Positions 26,340 through 39,536 of a stretch of DNA of 64,000 bases are shown one piece after another. This DNA comes from Ensifer adhaerens (GTDB lineage Bacteria > Pseudomonadota > Alphaproteobacteria > Rhizobiales > Rhizobiaceae), in the NCBI GenBank assembly GCA_900215285.1, contig OCMG01000004.1:2464001-2528000 (forward strand), given 5' to 3'. A program made the position numbers and the translations under genes. The first letter of the stretch is position 1; each line of letters starts with the position of its first letter. Below the pieces are notes generated by a model. The model made no database searches and was not told the origin of the DNA. It saw only the letters and a list, made by a program, of their open reading frames with translations.

Positions 26340-27101
26340 ATGGAAAATCAGCGTGACCATACAGGCTTTGATCTGCCGGGGGACCCCCGGCCGGACGAGA
26401 TCGAGCCGCCGCGCCGCGAGCCGCTCTTCAACCTGCCGACCGTCATCGTCGTGATCATCGCACTGACGGTTCTCGTCGAGGTGCTGGTCAGCTGGGTTCT
26501 GAGTGATCAATCCGTCAAGATACTTTACTACTTTGCCGGCTTCATCCCGGCGCGCTACGCGGGCTCCATGTCGGATGAATTGCTGCCCGCACTATACTCG
26601 CCGGTGACCTATGCCTTTCTCCATGGCGGATGGGAGCATCTGATCTTCAACGATATCTGGCTGGCCGTTTTCGGTACACCGGTTGCGCTTCGCATCGGCG
26701 CGTTTCGCTTCACGCTCTTCTGGGTGGTCACTTCGGTGGCGTCTGCGTTTTCCTTCTATATCGCCAATATCGGTGTCGAGACCCTGCTGGTCGGTGCGTC
26801 AGGTGCGATTTCCGGACTGACGGGCGCGGCCTGCCGGTTTGTCTGGTCGGGGGATGGAAGCATGCGCGATCCGGCGCTGTCGGCTGTTCAACGCCGCCTT
26901 TCCGTGGTCCAGGCCTTGCGCAGCCGGGAGGTGCTCCTGTTCATCGCGTTCTGGCTGGTGGCGAATGTGGTGCTGGCGGGACTGGGCGTCGGTGTGCCGG
27001 GACAGGCTCAGGCAATTGCCTGGCAGGCCCATCTGGGGGGATTCCTGGTCGGTTTTCTGCTATTTCCGCTGTTCGATCCGGTTGGACGGGGCGCCGCGTA
27101 A
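26340..27101 (+). CDS. Rhomboid-family intramembrane serine protease
   Basis: A 253-aa membrane protein of the rhomboid family. Six or so helices are visible. The catalytic dyad is Ser154 in GASG on one helix and His231 in WQAHLGGF on another, and the conserved HGGWEHLIFN segment is at 95-104. The N-terminal 35 residues are hydrophilic and proline-rich. Substrates are unknown. The ribosome-binding site is GGAGCG. It precedes a CBS-domain gene by 130 bp. Confidence 0.93.
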   Translation: MENQRDHTGFDLPGDPRPDEIEPPRREPLFNLPTVIVVIIALTVLVEVLVSWVLSDQSVKILYYFAGFIPARYAGSMSDELLPALYSPVTYAFLHGGWEHLIFNDIWLAVFGTPVALRIGAFRFTLFWVVTSVASAFSFYIANIGVETLLVGASGAISGLTGAACRFVWSGDGSMRDPALSAVQRRLSVVQALRSREVLLFIAFWLVANVVLAGLGVGVPGQAQAIAWQAHLGGFLVGFLLFPLFDPVGRGAA

Positions 27102-27231
27102 AGCATAGCGGCGGGAAAAGCTTGCAAAAGCCTTAATCCCGTAGCACCATGACCTAGTTGCGAGACTGGCAGGAGGAGCGCCGATCTTGCGATCGCGAAA
27201 GCGAATGTGGCATTGGATTTGGGAGAAGCCA

Positions 27232-27660
27232 ATGAACGTCAAGGCAATACTGAAGGAAAAAGGCAGCGAGGTCGTCACCGTCGGTCCGCAATCGACTGTG
27301 GCGGAGGTGGCAAGGGTGCTGCACGAGCGGCGCATCGGCGCGGTGGTCGTTGTCGACGACAGCAGACGTATCATCGGCATCATTGCCGAGCGCGACATCG
27401 TCGGCGCCATCGCCGAACATGGAGCGGCCTGTCTTGGTCAATCGATCGCGGAAGTCATGTGGTCCAACGTTTATCGCTGCACCGAGGAGATGACCGTCGA
27501 TAATTTGATGGAACTGATGAGCATGCGGCGCGCCCGCCATATCCCGGTCGAACGAGACGGACGGCTGGTCGGCATCATTTCGATCGGGGACGTCGTCAAG
27601 GCGCATATCCGCGCCATCCAGAGCGAGGCCGAGCATATCAAGGCCTATATTGCAGGTTGA
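27232..27660 (+). CDS. CBS domain pair protein
   Basis: A 142-aa protein made of two CBS motifs (about residues 8-60 and 72-128). These pair to form a Bateman module that binds adenosyl compounds. Recognisable repeats are VAEVARVLHERRIGAVVVVDD..IIGIIAERDIV-type and MELMSMRRARHIPVERDG..VGIISIGDVV-type. GGGAGAAG directly before the ATG at 27232 supports this start over 27187. There is no enzymatic domain, so it is probably a regulatory subunit for an unidentified partner. It sits upstream of valS. Confidence 0.92.
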   Translation: MNVKAILKEKGSEVVTVGPQSTVAEVARVLHERRIGAVVVVDDSRRIIGIIAERDIVGAIAEHGAACLGQSIAEVMWSNVYRCTEEMTVDNLMELMSMRRARHIPVERDGRLVGIISIGDVVKAHIRAIQSEAEHIKAYIAG

Positions 27661-27833
27661 CAGAAACACTTCATACTGCGTCGAAAGAAAGCGGCTTGGC
27701 GGCTGGGGCTAACATGAGTATAGTCCGCTCGCATTGCAGTTTGTTTGCCGACGGTCCGTTGTCCATGTCGTCGTCCTGTTGACCCCGGGCGAAGGGACGC
27801 CTTCTGGAGGGGTGGGACAATGCTTGTCGGTTA

Positions 27834-27867
27834 GCCATTCCGTGCCTCGTCACGGAATGGCTTTTTT
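27834..27867 (+). terminator. Intrinsic terminator upstream of valS
   Basis: GCCATTCCGTG and CACGGAATGGC form an 11-bp stem with a CCTCGT loop, followed by six T. It lies 174 nt after the CBS gene stop. The preceding 27661-27833 shows no convincing CDS and could be the 3' UTR or a small transcript. Confidence 0.88.
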
Positions 27868-27935
27868 GTTGACTTCATGATGGGCATCCGGTTTACAAGC
27901 CGGGTTCCCACAACACATGAAGAAGCTGATCCGCG

Positions 27936-30782
27936 ATGCTTGACAAAACCTATGATTCCAAAAGCGTAGAGCCGGAAATCGCCAAGAAGTGGGACGCTGC
28001 GCAAGCGTTTCGCGCAGGTGCCAACGCCAAGCCGGATGCGGAGAGCTTCACCATCGTGATCCCGCCGCCGAATGTGACCGGTTCGCTGCATATGGGCCAC
28101 GCGCTCAATAATACGCTGCAGGACATCATGGTGCGCTTCGAGCGCATGCGCGGCAAGGACGTTCTTTGGCAGCCGGGCATGGACCATGCCGGCATCGCGA
28201 CCCAGATGGTCGTCGAACGCAAGCTCGCTGCTGAAAAGCAGCCGGGTCGCCGCGATATGGGCCGCGAGGCGTTCATCGAGAAGGTCTGGGAGTGGAAGGC
28301 CGAATCGGGCGGGCTGATCTTCAACCAGCTCAAGCGCCTCGGCGCCTCCTGCGACTGGTCGCGCGAACGCTTCACCATGGATGAAGGCCTCTCGGCCGCC
28401 GTTCTCGAAGTCTTCGTCACACTCTACAAGGAAGGCCTGATCTACAAGGACAAGCGCCTTGTGAACTGGGATCCCAAGCTTCTGACCGCCATTTCCGATC
28501 TGGAAGTGGAGCAGGTGGAGGTCAACGGCAATCTCTGGCATCTGCGCTATCCGCTCGAAACGGGCGTGACATACCAGCACCCGATCGCCTTTGATGAAGA
28601 TGGCAAGGCGACCGAATGGGAAACGCGCGACTATCTCGTCGTGGCCACAACCCGGCCCGAGACCATGCTGGGCGATACGGGCGTTGCGGTCCATCCCGAC
28701 GACGTTCGCTATCAGGCGATTGTAGGGAAGCATGTCGTTCTCCCGTTGACGGGTCGCCTGATCCCCATCGTGGCGGATGAATATCCGGACCCCGAAGCCG
28801 GTACCGGCGCCGTCAAGATGACGCCTGCGCACGATTTCAACGACTTCGAGGTTGGAAAGCGCCAGAACCTCAGGATGATCAATGTGCTGTCGATCGACGG
28901 CAAGATCGACATCGAGGGCAATGAGGATTTTCTCGAAGGTCTCGCCGATACGGCGGAACTGAAGAACACGATTGCCACTCTGCAGGGCCTCGATCGTTTT
29001 GCGGCACGCAAGGCTATCGTCGAGGCGCTGGAAGAAAAGGGGCTTGTCGACAAGATCGAGCCGCACAAGCACATGGTCCCGCATGGCGACCGGGGTGGCG
29101 TTCCGATCGAGCCGCGGCTGACCGAACAGTGGTATGTCGACGCCAAGACGCTGGCCGAGCCGGCGATTGCCTCCGTTCGCGAAGGCCGCACGAAGTTCGT
29201 GCCGAAGAACTGGGAAAAGACCTATTACGAGTGGATGGAAAACATCCAGCCGTGGTGCATCTCGCGCCAGCTCTGGTGGGGTCACCAGATCCCGGCCTGG
29301 TATGGTCCGGACGGGCAGGTTTTCGTCGAAAAGACCGAGGAAGAGGCGCTACACGCCGCCATCCAGCATTACATTGCGCATGAAGGCCCGTGGAAGGCCT
29401 GGGTCGAGGAAAAGCTTGAGAACTTCCAGCCGGGCGAGATCCTGACCCGCGACGAGGACGTTCTCGATACCTGGTTCTCGTCTGCACTCTGGCCGTTCTC
29501 GACGCTCGGCTGGCCGGAACAGACGCCGGAACTCGACAAGTATTACCAGACCGACGTTCTCGTTACCGGCTTCGACATCATCTTCTTCTGGGTCGCCCGC
29601 ATGATGATGATGGGCCTGCATTTCATGAAGGACGAGGACGGCAATCCGGTCGAGCCCTTCCACACCGTCTATGTTCACGCGCTGGTGCGTGACAAGAACG
29701 GGCAGAAGATGTCGAAGTCCAAGGGCAACGTCATCGATCCGCTTGAACTTATCGACGAATATGGTGCGGACGCGCTGCGCTTCACGCTCGCCATCATGGC
29801 GGCGCAGGGGCGTGACGTGAAGCTCGACCCGGCGCGCATTGCCGGCTATCGGAATTTCGGCACCAAGCTCTGGAACGCCACGCGCTTTGCCGAGATGAAC
29901 GGCGTCGGTGCTGCCGATCCGCATTTCGTGCCGGAAGCCGTCGCGCTCACGATCAACCGCTGGATCCTCACCGAATTCTCGCGCACGGCGCGCGAGGTGA
30001 CCGCGGCCATCTCGACCTATCGCTTTAACGATGCGGCCGGCGCGATCTACAAGTTCGTCTGGAATCAGTTCTGCGACTGGTATCTCGAACTCCTGAAGCC
30101 GATCTTCAACGGTGAGGACGAGGGCGCGAAGGCCGAAGCGCAGGCGACAGCCGCCTACGTTCTGGAGGAGACCTACAAGCTCATGCATCCGTTCATGCCT
30201 TTCATGACGGAAGAGCTCTGGGCCGTGACCGCGCCGGAAAGCGCGCCGCGCAACAAGCTTCTGTGCCATGCCGAATGGCCCACGCCGGACTTCGAGGATG
30301 ACGCCGCGGCCGATGAGATCAACTGGCTGATCGATCTTGTATCCGGCATCCGTTCGGCTCGATCCGAAATGAACGTGCCGCCCGGTGCTACGGCGCCGCT
30401 GGTCGTGGTGGGAGCGCATTCGCTGACCGTCGGCCGGCTGGAGCGGCATGAGGCAGCCGTGAAGCGGCTGGCGCGTGTGGAGGAGATCTCCTTTGCCGAT
30501 CACGCGCCGAAGGGGTCTGCCCAGATCGTCGTCCGCGAGGCCACTGTGTGCCTGCCGCTCGGCAGCCTGATCGATCTCGTTGCGGAGAGGGCGCGGCTCG
30601 AAAAAGCCTTCGCCAAGATCGAGGCCGATATTGCCAAGATTTCGTCAAAGCTTTCGAACGAGAAGTTCGTCGAGAACGCCAAGCCGGAAGTCGTCGAGGC
30701 CGAACGCGAGAAGCTCGCCGAACTGGAGGGTCAACAGGCAAGCCTGAAGGTCGCGCTCTCCCGCATTGCCGAAGCCGGTTGA
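27936..30782 (+). CDS. valS: Valyl-tRNA synthetase
   Basis: A 948-aa class I aminoacyl-tRNA synthetase charging tRNA-Val. The HIGH-type motif is HMGH at 52-55 in [15 protein letters not shown], and the KMSKS motif is at about 591-595 ([14 protein letters not shown]). The CP1 editing domain ([17 protein letters not shown]) lies between them. The C-terminal coiled-coil arm (about 875-945, [20 protein letters not shown]) is typical of ValS. Length is normal. It is flanked by terminators on both sides, so it is monocistronic. Confidence 0.98.
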   Translation: MLDKTYDSKSVEPEIAKKWDAAQAFRAGANAKPDAESFTIVIPPPNVTGSLHMGHALNNTLQDIMVRFERMRGKDVLWQPGMDHAGIATQMVVERKLAAEKQPGRRDMGREAFIEKVWEWKAESGGLIFNQLKRLGASCDWSRERFTMDEGLSAAVLEVFVTLYKEGLIYKDKRLVNWDPKLLTAISDLEVEQVEVNGNLWHLRYPLETGVTYQHPIAFDEDGKATEWETRDYLVVATTRPETMLGDTGVAVHPDDVRYQAIVGKHVVLPLTGRLIPIVADEYPDPEAGTGAVKMTPAHDFNDFEVGKRQNLRMINVLSIDGKIDIEGNEDFLEGLADTAELKNTIATLQGLDRFAARKAIVEALEEKGLVDKIEPHKHMVPHGDRGGVPIEPRLTEQWYVDAKTLAEPAIASVREGRTKFVPKNWEKTYYEWMENIQPWCISRQLWWGHQIPAWYGPDGQVFVEKTEEEALHAAIQHYIAHEGPWKAWVEEKLENFQPGEILTRDEDVLDTWFSSALWPFSTLGWPEQTPELDKYYQTDVLVTGFDIIFFWVARMMMMGLHFMKDEDGNPVEPFHTVYVHALVRDKNGQKMSKSKGNVIDPLELIDEYGADALRFTLAIMAAQGRDVKLDPARIAGYRNFGTKLWNATRFAEMNGVGAADPHFVPEAVALTINRWILTEFSRTAREVTAAISTYRFNDAAGAIYKFVWNQFCDWYLELLKPIFNGEDEGAKAEAQATAAYVLEETYKLMHPFMPFMTEELWAVTAPESAPRNKLLCHAEWPTPDFEDDAAADEINWLIDLVSGIRSARSEMNVPPGATAPLVVVGAHSLTVGRLERHEAAVKRLARVEEISFADHAPKGSAQIVVREATVCLPLGSLIDLVAERARLEKAFAKIEADIAKISSKLSNEKFVENAKPEVVEAEREKLAELEGQQASLKVALSRIAEAG

Positions 30783-30795
30783 GAATTCGGTAAGG

Positions 30796-30810
30796 TTAAC
30801 AAAATCTTAA
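30796..30810. promoter_or_regulatory. CtrA-type box TTAA-N7-TTAA
   Basis: TTAACAAAATCTTAA matches the full CtrA consensus TTAA-N7-TTAA used by the alphaproteobacterial cell-cycle regulator. It lies just after valS and about 400 bp before exoR, directly adjoining the valS terminator. A chance match to an 8-base motif in a 64-kb window is not negligible. Confidence 0.3.
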
Positions 30811-30845
30811 CCCGGCGCGGAATTTACGCGCCAGGTTTGTTTTTT
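30810..30845 (+). terminator. Intrinsic terminator of valS
   Basis: ACC-GGCGCG and CGCGCC-GGT arms with single mismatched bases surround a GAATTTA loop and are followed by TTGTTTTTT, 28 nt after the valS stop. Confidence 0.8.
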
Positions 30846-31206
30846 ATGGCTGAGTGTCGAAAAATGTGACGATTCAGCAACATCTTCTGCCAGATCGAAG
30901 ATCGCGCGGCGGCCCAGATTACAATTTGTCCATTTCCCGCCACAAAGCAGGAGCAGCTTATGAACATCAAAGGGCGCTCTGGATTACAGGCGCATCCGGC
31001 CTTTCCGCAACGTGGGCGGGAAGGAGGGTGCGGAGGGCGCGCCTCCAAGGACATTATGAACCAGGCCGCATTTTTGAGTTTGACGCCGATGGGCGCGCGA
31101 AGGGAAGACAGTCAGGATCTTTCCGCATGCGTGCCTGGGACGGCTTTTTTCGTCCGTTTGAAACCGGACGCAAGAGCTGGCGACGAGCGCATATGCGGGA
31201 CGGGAG
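30846..31206 (+). other. Long exoR leader region
   Basis: About 360 bp before exoR. It contains an in-frame ATG at 30960 with a good AGGAG (spacing about 7 nt) that opens an 84-codon frame ending at 31214, overlapping the exoR start by 8 nt. Codon and amino-acid use (Arg/Gly-rich, no family match) do not look like a conserved protein; it may be a leader peptide or chance. No riboswitch was recognised. Confidence 0.4.
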
Positions 31207-32022
31207 ATGCGTGACATCATGGTAAAGACAGCGTTGAGGTTTGCAACGCCGGCGATTGTCGGGCTGTTTGCCGCCTTGTCTATCATGCCCCTCAAGCCGT
31301 GCTATGCTTTCGATCCGAATTCCGGCGTCAACAAGGATTCCGGCCCGTTCGATCTCTTCAAGTTCGGCTTTAAGGCCTACAAGGCCGGGCAGAAATCCGA
31401 GGCCGTCGAGGCCTATCGCTATGCGGCCCAGAAGGGGCATACCGGCTCGCGTTGGGCTCTGGCCAACATGTATGCCGATGGCGACGGCGTGGCGCGCGAT
31501 GATTTCGAGGCTTTCAAGATGTATAGCGATATCGCCGGCAAGGGCATCGAGCCCGGCTCGGCGGACACGGGCTATTTCATCAATGCGCTTATGGCGCTGG
31601 CCCATTACTATCTCAAGGGCATTCCCGGCAGCCCGGTGAAGGCCGATCTGTCTGAAGCGCGGCAGCTCTATTTCCAGGTCGCTTCGACCTTCGGCGTATC
31701 GGAAGCGCAATTTCAGCTTGCCAAGATGATTCTTGCCGGGCAGGGCGGAAAGCCGGATGTTCTGGAGGCCATGAAGTGGCTGAACCATGCTCGCAAGAAG
31801 GGGCATGTCGGGGCGACGGCGCTGTTTGGCAGCTTGCTCTTCCAGCAGGGGCAGACGGTGCGCGGTCTTGCCTACATGACAGCGGCTCTCGACCACTGTC
31901 AGCCTGACGACAAGACCTGGGTGCAGGATCTGCAGGAGCAGGCCTTCTCCATTGCAACCGAAGATCAGCGCCGTAGCGCCACCGAGTTGGCGCAATCCAT
32001 TGCTTTCGCTTCGGCAAACTGA
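31207..32022 (+). CDS. exoR: Periplasmic regulator ExoR (Sel1 repeats)
   Basis: A 271-aa exported protein made of Sel1-like repeats. The signal peptide ends near CYA (about residue 34). The mature protein begins with DSGPFDLFKFGFKAYKAGQK, and repeats such as AYRYAAQKGHTGSRWALANMYADGDG and AMKWLNHARKKGHVGATALFGSL follow. This matches rhizobial ExoR, which binds the sensor ExoS in the periplasm and holds the ExoS-ChvI system off, thereby controlling succinoglycan, motility and invasion. The start is ATG 31207 or 31219. Its position after valS agrees with my memory of the Sinorhizobium order. Confidence 0.87.
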   Translation: MRDIMVKTALRFATPAIVGLFAALSIMPLKPCYAFDPNSGVNKDSGPFDLFKFGFKAYKAGQKSEAVEAYRYAAQKGHTGSRWALANMYADGDGVARDDFEAFKMYSDIAGKGIEPGSADTGYFINALMALAHYYLKGIPGSPVKADLSEARQLYFQVASTFGVSEAQFQLAKMILAGQGGKPDVLEAMKWLNHARKKGHVGATALFGSLLFQQGQTVRGLAYMTAALDHCQPDDKTWVQDLQEQAFSIATEDQRRSATELAQSIAFASAN

Positions 32023-32155
32023 CGCTGCGGCATTTTTTAAAGAACAGGGACATGGCCCGGCTTGACCGGGCTTTTCCAATTCGAGAGGTGAGACCCGATG
32101 TGGTCTAAGCTTCGGCTGGGCGGATTGCGCAGCCTTGATGACCTGCGGTCGCCCT

Positions 32156-33178
32156 TCATGACGCCGAGCGCGATGCTGCCAGGAAAGCGCGATAGCGCTG
32201 CGGCAGCGACGGATCGATAAAGCCGGTCACGTCGATTGCCCGCATCAGGTCATCATCAGGATTGCGGCCGATCTGCTCCGCAAGTGCCGCCGCCGCAGCC
32301 AACGCCTGATCGCCATAGACCTCCGGCGCCTGCCGGACACGATTGAGAAAGCCCTGCAGAAACGACCTCCCGGCATTCCCGGCGATATCCGCCTTGTCAT
32401 CCTCCCGCAGCGGAGACATCGTGCTGTGGGACAGGATCATCAAGTCGATATAGATCAGCAATTGCCGGTAATTCTTGGCGCTTTGGTCCAGATTGGCCGC
32501 CGTGAAGATGGCGTCGACCTGTGCCTCGACCTGCTGTTCGGAACTCCATTTGTGGAAGTTGTATTTCAGGATGGTGCCGGGATCATATGCCAGTTTTCCG
32601 AAGGAGAACATCGTATAGGCCAGGGCCCAATCCGCATTGCCGGCCTTTGTCGGGTGCCGGCTGTAGAAGAGCCTCAACAGGTCAGCGAAAGGCTTTCGGC
32701 GAAACATGCTGTAGAATGCGGAGTTATCGCCGCCAGACACTTCGTTATAGCCGTACATCCGCTCACTGGGCGTCTCCTGCTCCAGCGAAAAATCCTTGAC
32801 GCGCTTGATCTGCCCCTCCGCATTCGTGACGGCGATCAGCGGCTTGACGCCGATATAGTCGGCCGGAAGGGATGCGAGGTCGAAGGGATTCTGGTCGGGG
32901 CTCTCGTAGATTTCGTCGTCGTCCCCGATCAGCATGACGAATTCGCTCTTTGCCAGTTTCAACGCGTTCAGCAGATTACCCTGTGCGCTTGCGTCGTCCG
33001 GAACGGAATAGACCAGGTTGGGCGAGCAGCCGAGCAAGGTCTTCTGCTTTTTCATGTCGCCGGAATTGTCCGAGACAATCAGGGTGCCACCGCGCTTTTC
33101 CACATATTGAAGCGTGCTGTCCAGCGAACGCAGGGCTGCCTGAAGCGGACGGTTGCTTGGCATCAGGATCGAAAACAT
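32156..33178 (-). CDS. Family-2-like glycosyltransferase
   Basis: A 340-aa protein whose first ~100 residues look like a GT-A nucleotide-sugar-binding fold: MFSILMPSNRPLQAALRSLD, LIVSDNSGD, ALKLAKSEFVMLIGDDDE, where GDDDE stands in the place of the DxD metal-binding motif. The C-terminal part is helical and not recognised. No membrane segment or signal is seen. GGGGATG precedes the ATG. It is convergent with exoR. No other surface-polysaccharide genes are adjacent, so the acceptor is unknown. Confidence 0.68.
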   Translation of the reverse strand: MFSILMPSNRPLQAALRSLDSTLQYVEKRGGTLIVSDNSGDMKKQKTLLGCSPNLVYSVPDDASAQGNLLNALKLAKSEFVMLIGDDDEIYESPDQNPFDLASLPADYIGVKPLIAVTNAEGQIKRVKDFSLEQETPSERMYGYNEVSGGDNSAFYSMFRRKPFADLLRLFYSRHPTKAGNADWALAYTMFSFGKLAYDPGTILKYNFHKWSSEQQVEAQVDAIFTAANLDQSAKNYRQLLIYIDLMILSHSTMSPLREDDKADIAGNAGRSFLQGFLNRVRQAPEVYGDQALAAAAALAEQIGRNPDDDLMRAIDVTGFIDPSLPQRYRAFLAASRSAS

Positions 33179-33287
33179 GGCGACATCCCCTGTCGTGTTA
33201 ACGCTCTTCGACGGACACGCCTCAGTAGCAGGATTCGCGGCCTGCGCGGGCCTGACGGTGCCTATTCACAGGAGAAATCACCAGGGC

Positions 33288-33326
33288 AAAAAGAAAAGGC
33301 AACGCAAACGACGGGCTTGCGTTGCC
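33288..33326 (-). terminator. Intrinsic terminator of psuK-psuG
   Basis: A 10-bp stem GGCAACGCAA/TTGCGTTGCC followed on the minus strand by TTTTCTTTTT, about 50 nt after the psuG stop. Confidence 0.88.
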
Positions 33327-33375
33327 GGATTTCGAACGGTGCATGCGGACCGCAGCAACCTGAGGGCAGAGGCTT

Positions 33376-34308
<933 letters not shown>

Positions 34309-34333
34309 GGGTCTGTTCCTTGTTCCTGCCGTT

Positions 34334-35278
34334 TCAATCCAGCATTTCCGGCTGCGGCACAAGGGCCAGCGCCTGCGAAAGCAATTGACGGTTTACATTT
34401 TCCGCGACCGCCAGCGGTGACTGGACCGTCAGCCGGGCGAGGGCCGTGGCCTGCCGTATCATATCGGAAATCCGCGTCCCGGCCAGAAAGGCGTCTATGG
34501 CGCCGGCGGCGAAGGCGTCGCCGGCTCCTGTCACGTCGCCGATGGTCTCGACGGGGGGCGGTGCAAGAGCGACGGTTGCGCCATCGCGCCAGAGCAGAGC
34601 TGGCTTCATGCCCCGCGTGATCGCGCCGCCGCGAAGGCCCATGTTCGCGAGGTGTTTCGGCCAGCCCTGCGCATCGGTTTCAGGGCCTGCCAGCGTGCGG
34701 GCCTCAGCCTCGTTCATGAAGACGAAATCCAGCGCGGGGAGGGCCGGGACCAGCCGCACGATCTTGGCCGGCGAAATGCCGATGGCCGCGATCGGGATCG
34801 AGCGGGAGCGCGCATCCGCGCTCAACATTTCGATTGTCTCCGCAGGGAGATTGGCGTCGCAGAGGATGAAATCGGCGCCCGCGAGCGTATCGCGCAGCCA
34901 GTTCACCTTCAGCCGCCGCGCCGTCATCAGGTCATAAAGCGCCATGTCGGCGAGTGCGATCACCAGATTGCCGTCGGCCTCAAGGATTGCCGTATAGCTC
35001 GGCGTCTGGCGGTCGAGGAACGTGAAGCCGTTGAGCCTGACCCCGGTGCGTGCGGCGGCGGCCTCGACGAGTGCCGCGCCCGAATCGCCGCCGGCAACGC
35101 TGATCATCGTAACGTCATGGCCGAGCAGCGAGAGCGCGCGCGCGGCATTGAACCCGCCGCCGCCGGCCTCCTCGAACCAGACCCCGGGGTTGGAGGCACC
35201 AGGCCGCGTGCTGCCAAAAATGCGGCCGCGACGGTCGACATGGGCGCCGCCGATCACGACGATTCGGGCGCTGCTCAT
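34334..35278 (-). CDS. psuK: PfkB-family kinase, probable pseudouridine kinase
   Basis: A 314-aa ribokinase/PfkB-family sugar kinase. The N-terminal GGAHVDRRGRI, the Gly-rich GGGGFNAARALSLLG and the C-terminal catalytic signature DVTGAGDAFAAG (with the base Asp) are present. Being 25 nt upstream of psuG identifies it as the likely pseudouridine kinase that makes the PsuG substrate. The start has only a weak ribosome-binding site. It is divergent from recA. Confidence 0.88.
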   Translation of the reverse strand: MSSARIVVIGGAHVDRRGRIFGSTRPGASNPGVWFEEAGGGGFNAARALSLLGHDVTMISVAGGDSGAALVEAAAARTGVRLNGFTFLDRQTPSYTAILEADGNLVIALADMALYDLMTARRLKVNWLRDTLAGADFILCDANLPAETIEMLSADARSRSIPIAAIGISPAKIVRLVPALPALDFVFMNEAEARTLAGPETDAQGWPKHLANMGLRGGAITRGMKPALLWRDGATVALAPPPVETIGDVTGAGDAFAAGAIDAFLAGTRISDMIRQATALARLTVQSPLAVAENVNRQLLSQALALVPQPEMLD

Positions 35279-35430
35279 CGTGCCGACCTTTTCGAATCAA
35301 AGCCGGAAATCGTCGATGATGCGGCAGGGGCGCCCCATCCGAAGTTCTTGAATTCACAGGCGAAACATAATGTGAACATGTGTCAATTTCCTCATTTTTC
35401 TCAATTGTTTGAATGGCTCTTGCGAAATGA

Positions 35431-35445
35431 GAACATATCATGTAC
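35431..35445 (+). promoter_or_regulatory. Probable LexA (SOS) box upstream of recA
   Basis: GAACATATCATGTAC resembles the alphaproteobacterial LexA site GAAC-N7-GAAC with one mismatch in the second half (GTAC). It overlaps a plausible promoter, TTGCGA (35420-35425), 17 nt, TACAAA, about 60 nt before the recA start. Repression of recA by LexA at such a site is well known in rhizobia. Confidence 0.6.
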
Positions 35446-35503
35446 AAAATCGGCATCGGCGGCGCTGTTGCCCAGGCTGCCTCAATAACCTAAAGGTGGA
35501 CCC

Positions 35504-36592
35504 ATGGCACAGAATTCTTTGCGGCTGGTAGAGGACAAATCGGTGGATAAAAGCAAGGCTCTTGAAGCCGCACTTTCACAGATCGAGCGTTCGTTCGGCA
35601 AGGGCTCCATCATGAAGCTCGGCTCGAACGAGAATATCGTCGAGATCGAAACGGTTTCCACGGGCTCTCTCGGGCTCGACATCGCGCTTGGCGTCGGCGG
35701 TCTGCCGAAGGGGCGCATCATTGAGATTTATGGTCCGGAAAGCTCGGGCAAGACGACGCTGGCCCTGCAGACGATTGCGGAGGCCCAGAAGAAGGGCGGC
35801 ATCTGCGCCTTCGTCGACGCCGAGCACGCGCTCGACCCGGTCTATGCCCGCAAGCTGGGCGTCGACCTGCAAAACCTCTTGATCTCGCAGCCGGATACGG
35901 GCGAACAGGCGCTGGAAATCACCGACACGCTGGTGCGTTCCGGCGCGATCGACGTTCTCGTCGTCGACTCGGTGGCGGCACTGACGCCGCGCGCCGAAAT
36001 CGAAGGCGAAATGGGTGACAGCTTGCCGGGCATGCAGGCTCGTCTGATGAGCCAGGCGCTGCGTAAGCTGACCGCCTCGATCTCGCGTTCGAACTGCATG
36101 GTGATCTTCATCAACCAGATCCGCATGAAGATCGGTGTCATGTTCGGTTCGCCGGAAACGACGACGGGCGGCAACGCGCTGAAGTTCTATGCCTCGGTTC
36201 GCCTCGACATCCGTCGCATCGGCGCGGTCAAGGATCGCGAAGAGGTCGTCGGCAACCAGACGCGTGTCAAGGTCGTCAAGAATAAGATGGCGCCGCCCTT
36301 CAAGCAGGTCGAGTTCGACATCATGTATGGCGAGGGCGTCTCCAAGACTGGCGAACTGATCGACCTCGGCGTCAAGGCCGGGATCGTCGAGAAGTCGGGT
36401 GCGTGGTTCTCCTATAACAGCCAGCGTCTCGGACAGGGCCGTGAAAACGCCAAGCAGTGCCTGCGCGACAATCCGGCGCTTGCCAACGAAATCGAAATGG
36501 CGCTGCGCCAGAATGCCGGCCTGCTCGCCGATCAGTTGCTCGACAAGGGTGGTCCGGAAGGCGATGACGGCGATATGGCTGCCGACATGTAA
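35504..36592 (+). CDS. recA: Recombinase RecA
   Basis: A 362-aa RecA, the strand-exchange protein of homologous recombination and the activator of LexA cleavage. Walker [10 protein letters not shown] is at 77-85. The MAW-type helix, the [20 protein letters not shown] block (Walker B, loop L1) and the [23 protein letters not shown] block (loop L2) are intact. The C-terminus is acidic ([14 protein letters not shown]). AAGGTGG precedes the start, an SOS-type box lies upstream, and a strong terminator follows. Confidence 0.99.
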   Translation: MAQNSLRLVEDKSVDKSKALEAALSQIERSFGKGSIMKLGSNENIVEIETVSTGSLGLDIALGVGGLPKGRIIEIYGPESSGKTTLALQTIAEAQKKGGICAFVDAEHALDPVYARKLGVDLQNLLISQPDTGEQALEITDTLVRSGAIDVLVVDSVAALTPRAEIEGEMGDSLPGMQARLMSQALRKLTASISRSNCMVIFINQIRMKIGVMFGSPETTTGGNALKFYASVRLDIRRIGAVKDREEVVGNQTRVKVVKNKMAPPFKQVEFDIMYGEGVSKTGELIDLGVKAGIVEKSGAWFSYNSQRLGQGRENAKQCLRDNPALANEIEMALRQNAGLLADQLLDKGGPEGDDGDMAADM

Positions 36593-36622
36593 TCCGAAGT
36601 CCTGCGGGATGTTCTTTGGGAG

Positions 36623-36660
36623 CCGGCCGTATCCTGTTGTGATACGGCCGGTTTTCTTTT
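36623..36660 (+). terminator. Intrinsic terminator of recA
   Basis: CCGGCCGTATC and GATACGGCCGG form an 11-bp stem around CTGTTGT, followed by TTTTCTTTT, 30 nt after the recA stop. Confidence 0.93.
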
Positions 36661-36782
36661 GCCTGTTTCCTTGACCGCTCAAGTCTGGACAGTTGCGTTG
36701 ACGGGCTATAAAAGCGCTTGTTTCCCGGCTGTTGCGGGTTAGACCACCGCGTGGTCGAAGTACAAAATGTTGAAGGGCTCCC

Positions 36783-39443
<2,661 letters not shown>

Positions 39444-39464
39444 CGTAACGGAATGAATTGAGAA

Positions 39465-39499
39465 AGCCCGCGAGACCATCTGGTTTCGTGGGCTTTTTT
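39465..39499 (+). terminator. Intrinsic terminator of alaS
   Basis: AGCCCGCGA pairs with TCGTGGGCT (one G-U) and is followed by six T, 21 nt after the alaS stop. Confidence 0.88.
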
Positions 39500-39536
39500 C
39501 GTTTCATCGTATGGGGTGCTGACGTTGAATGCGTTC

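Noticed and set aside
27831..29285. 484-codon minus-strand frame opposite valS
   Set aside because: Antisense to conserved synthetase motifs and without its own signals.
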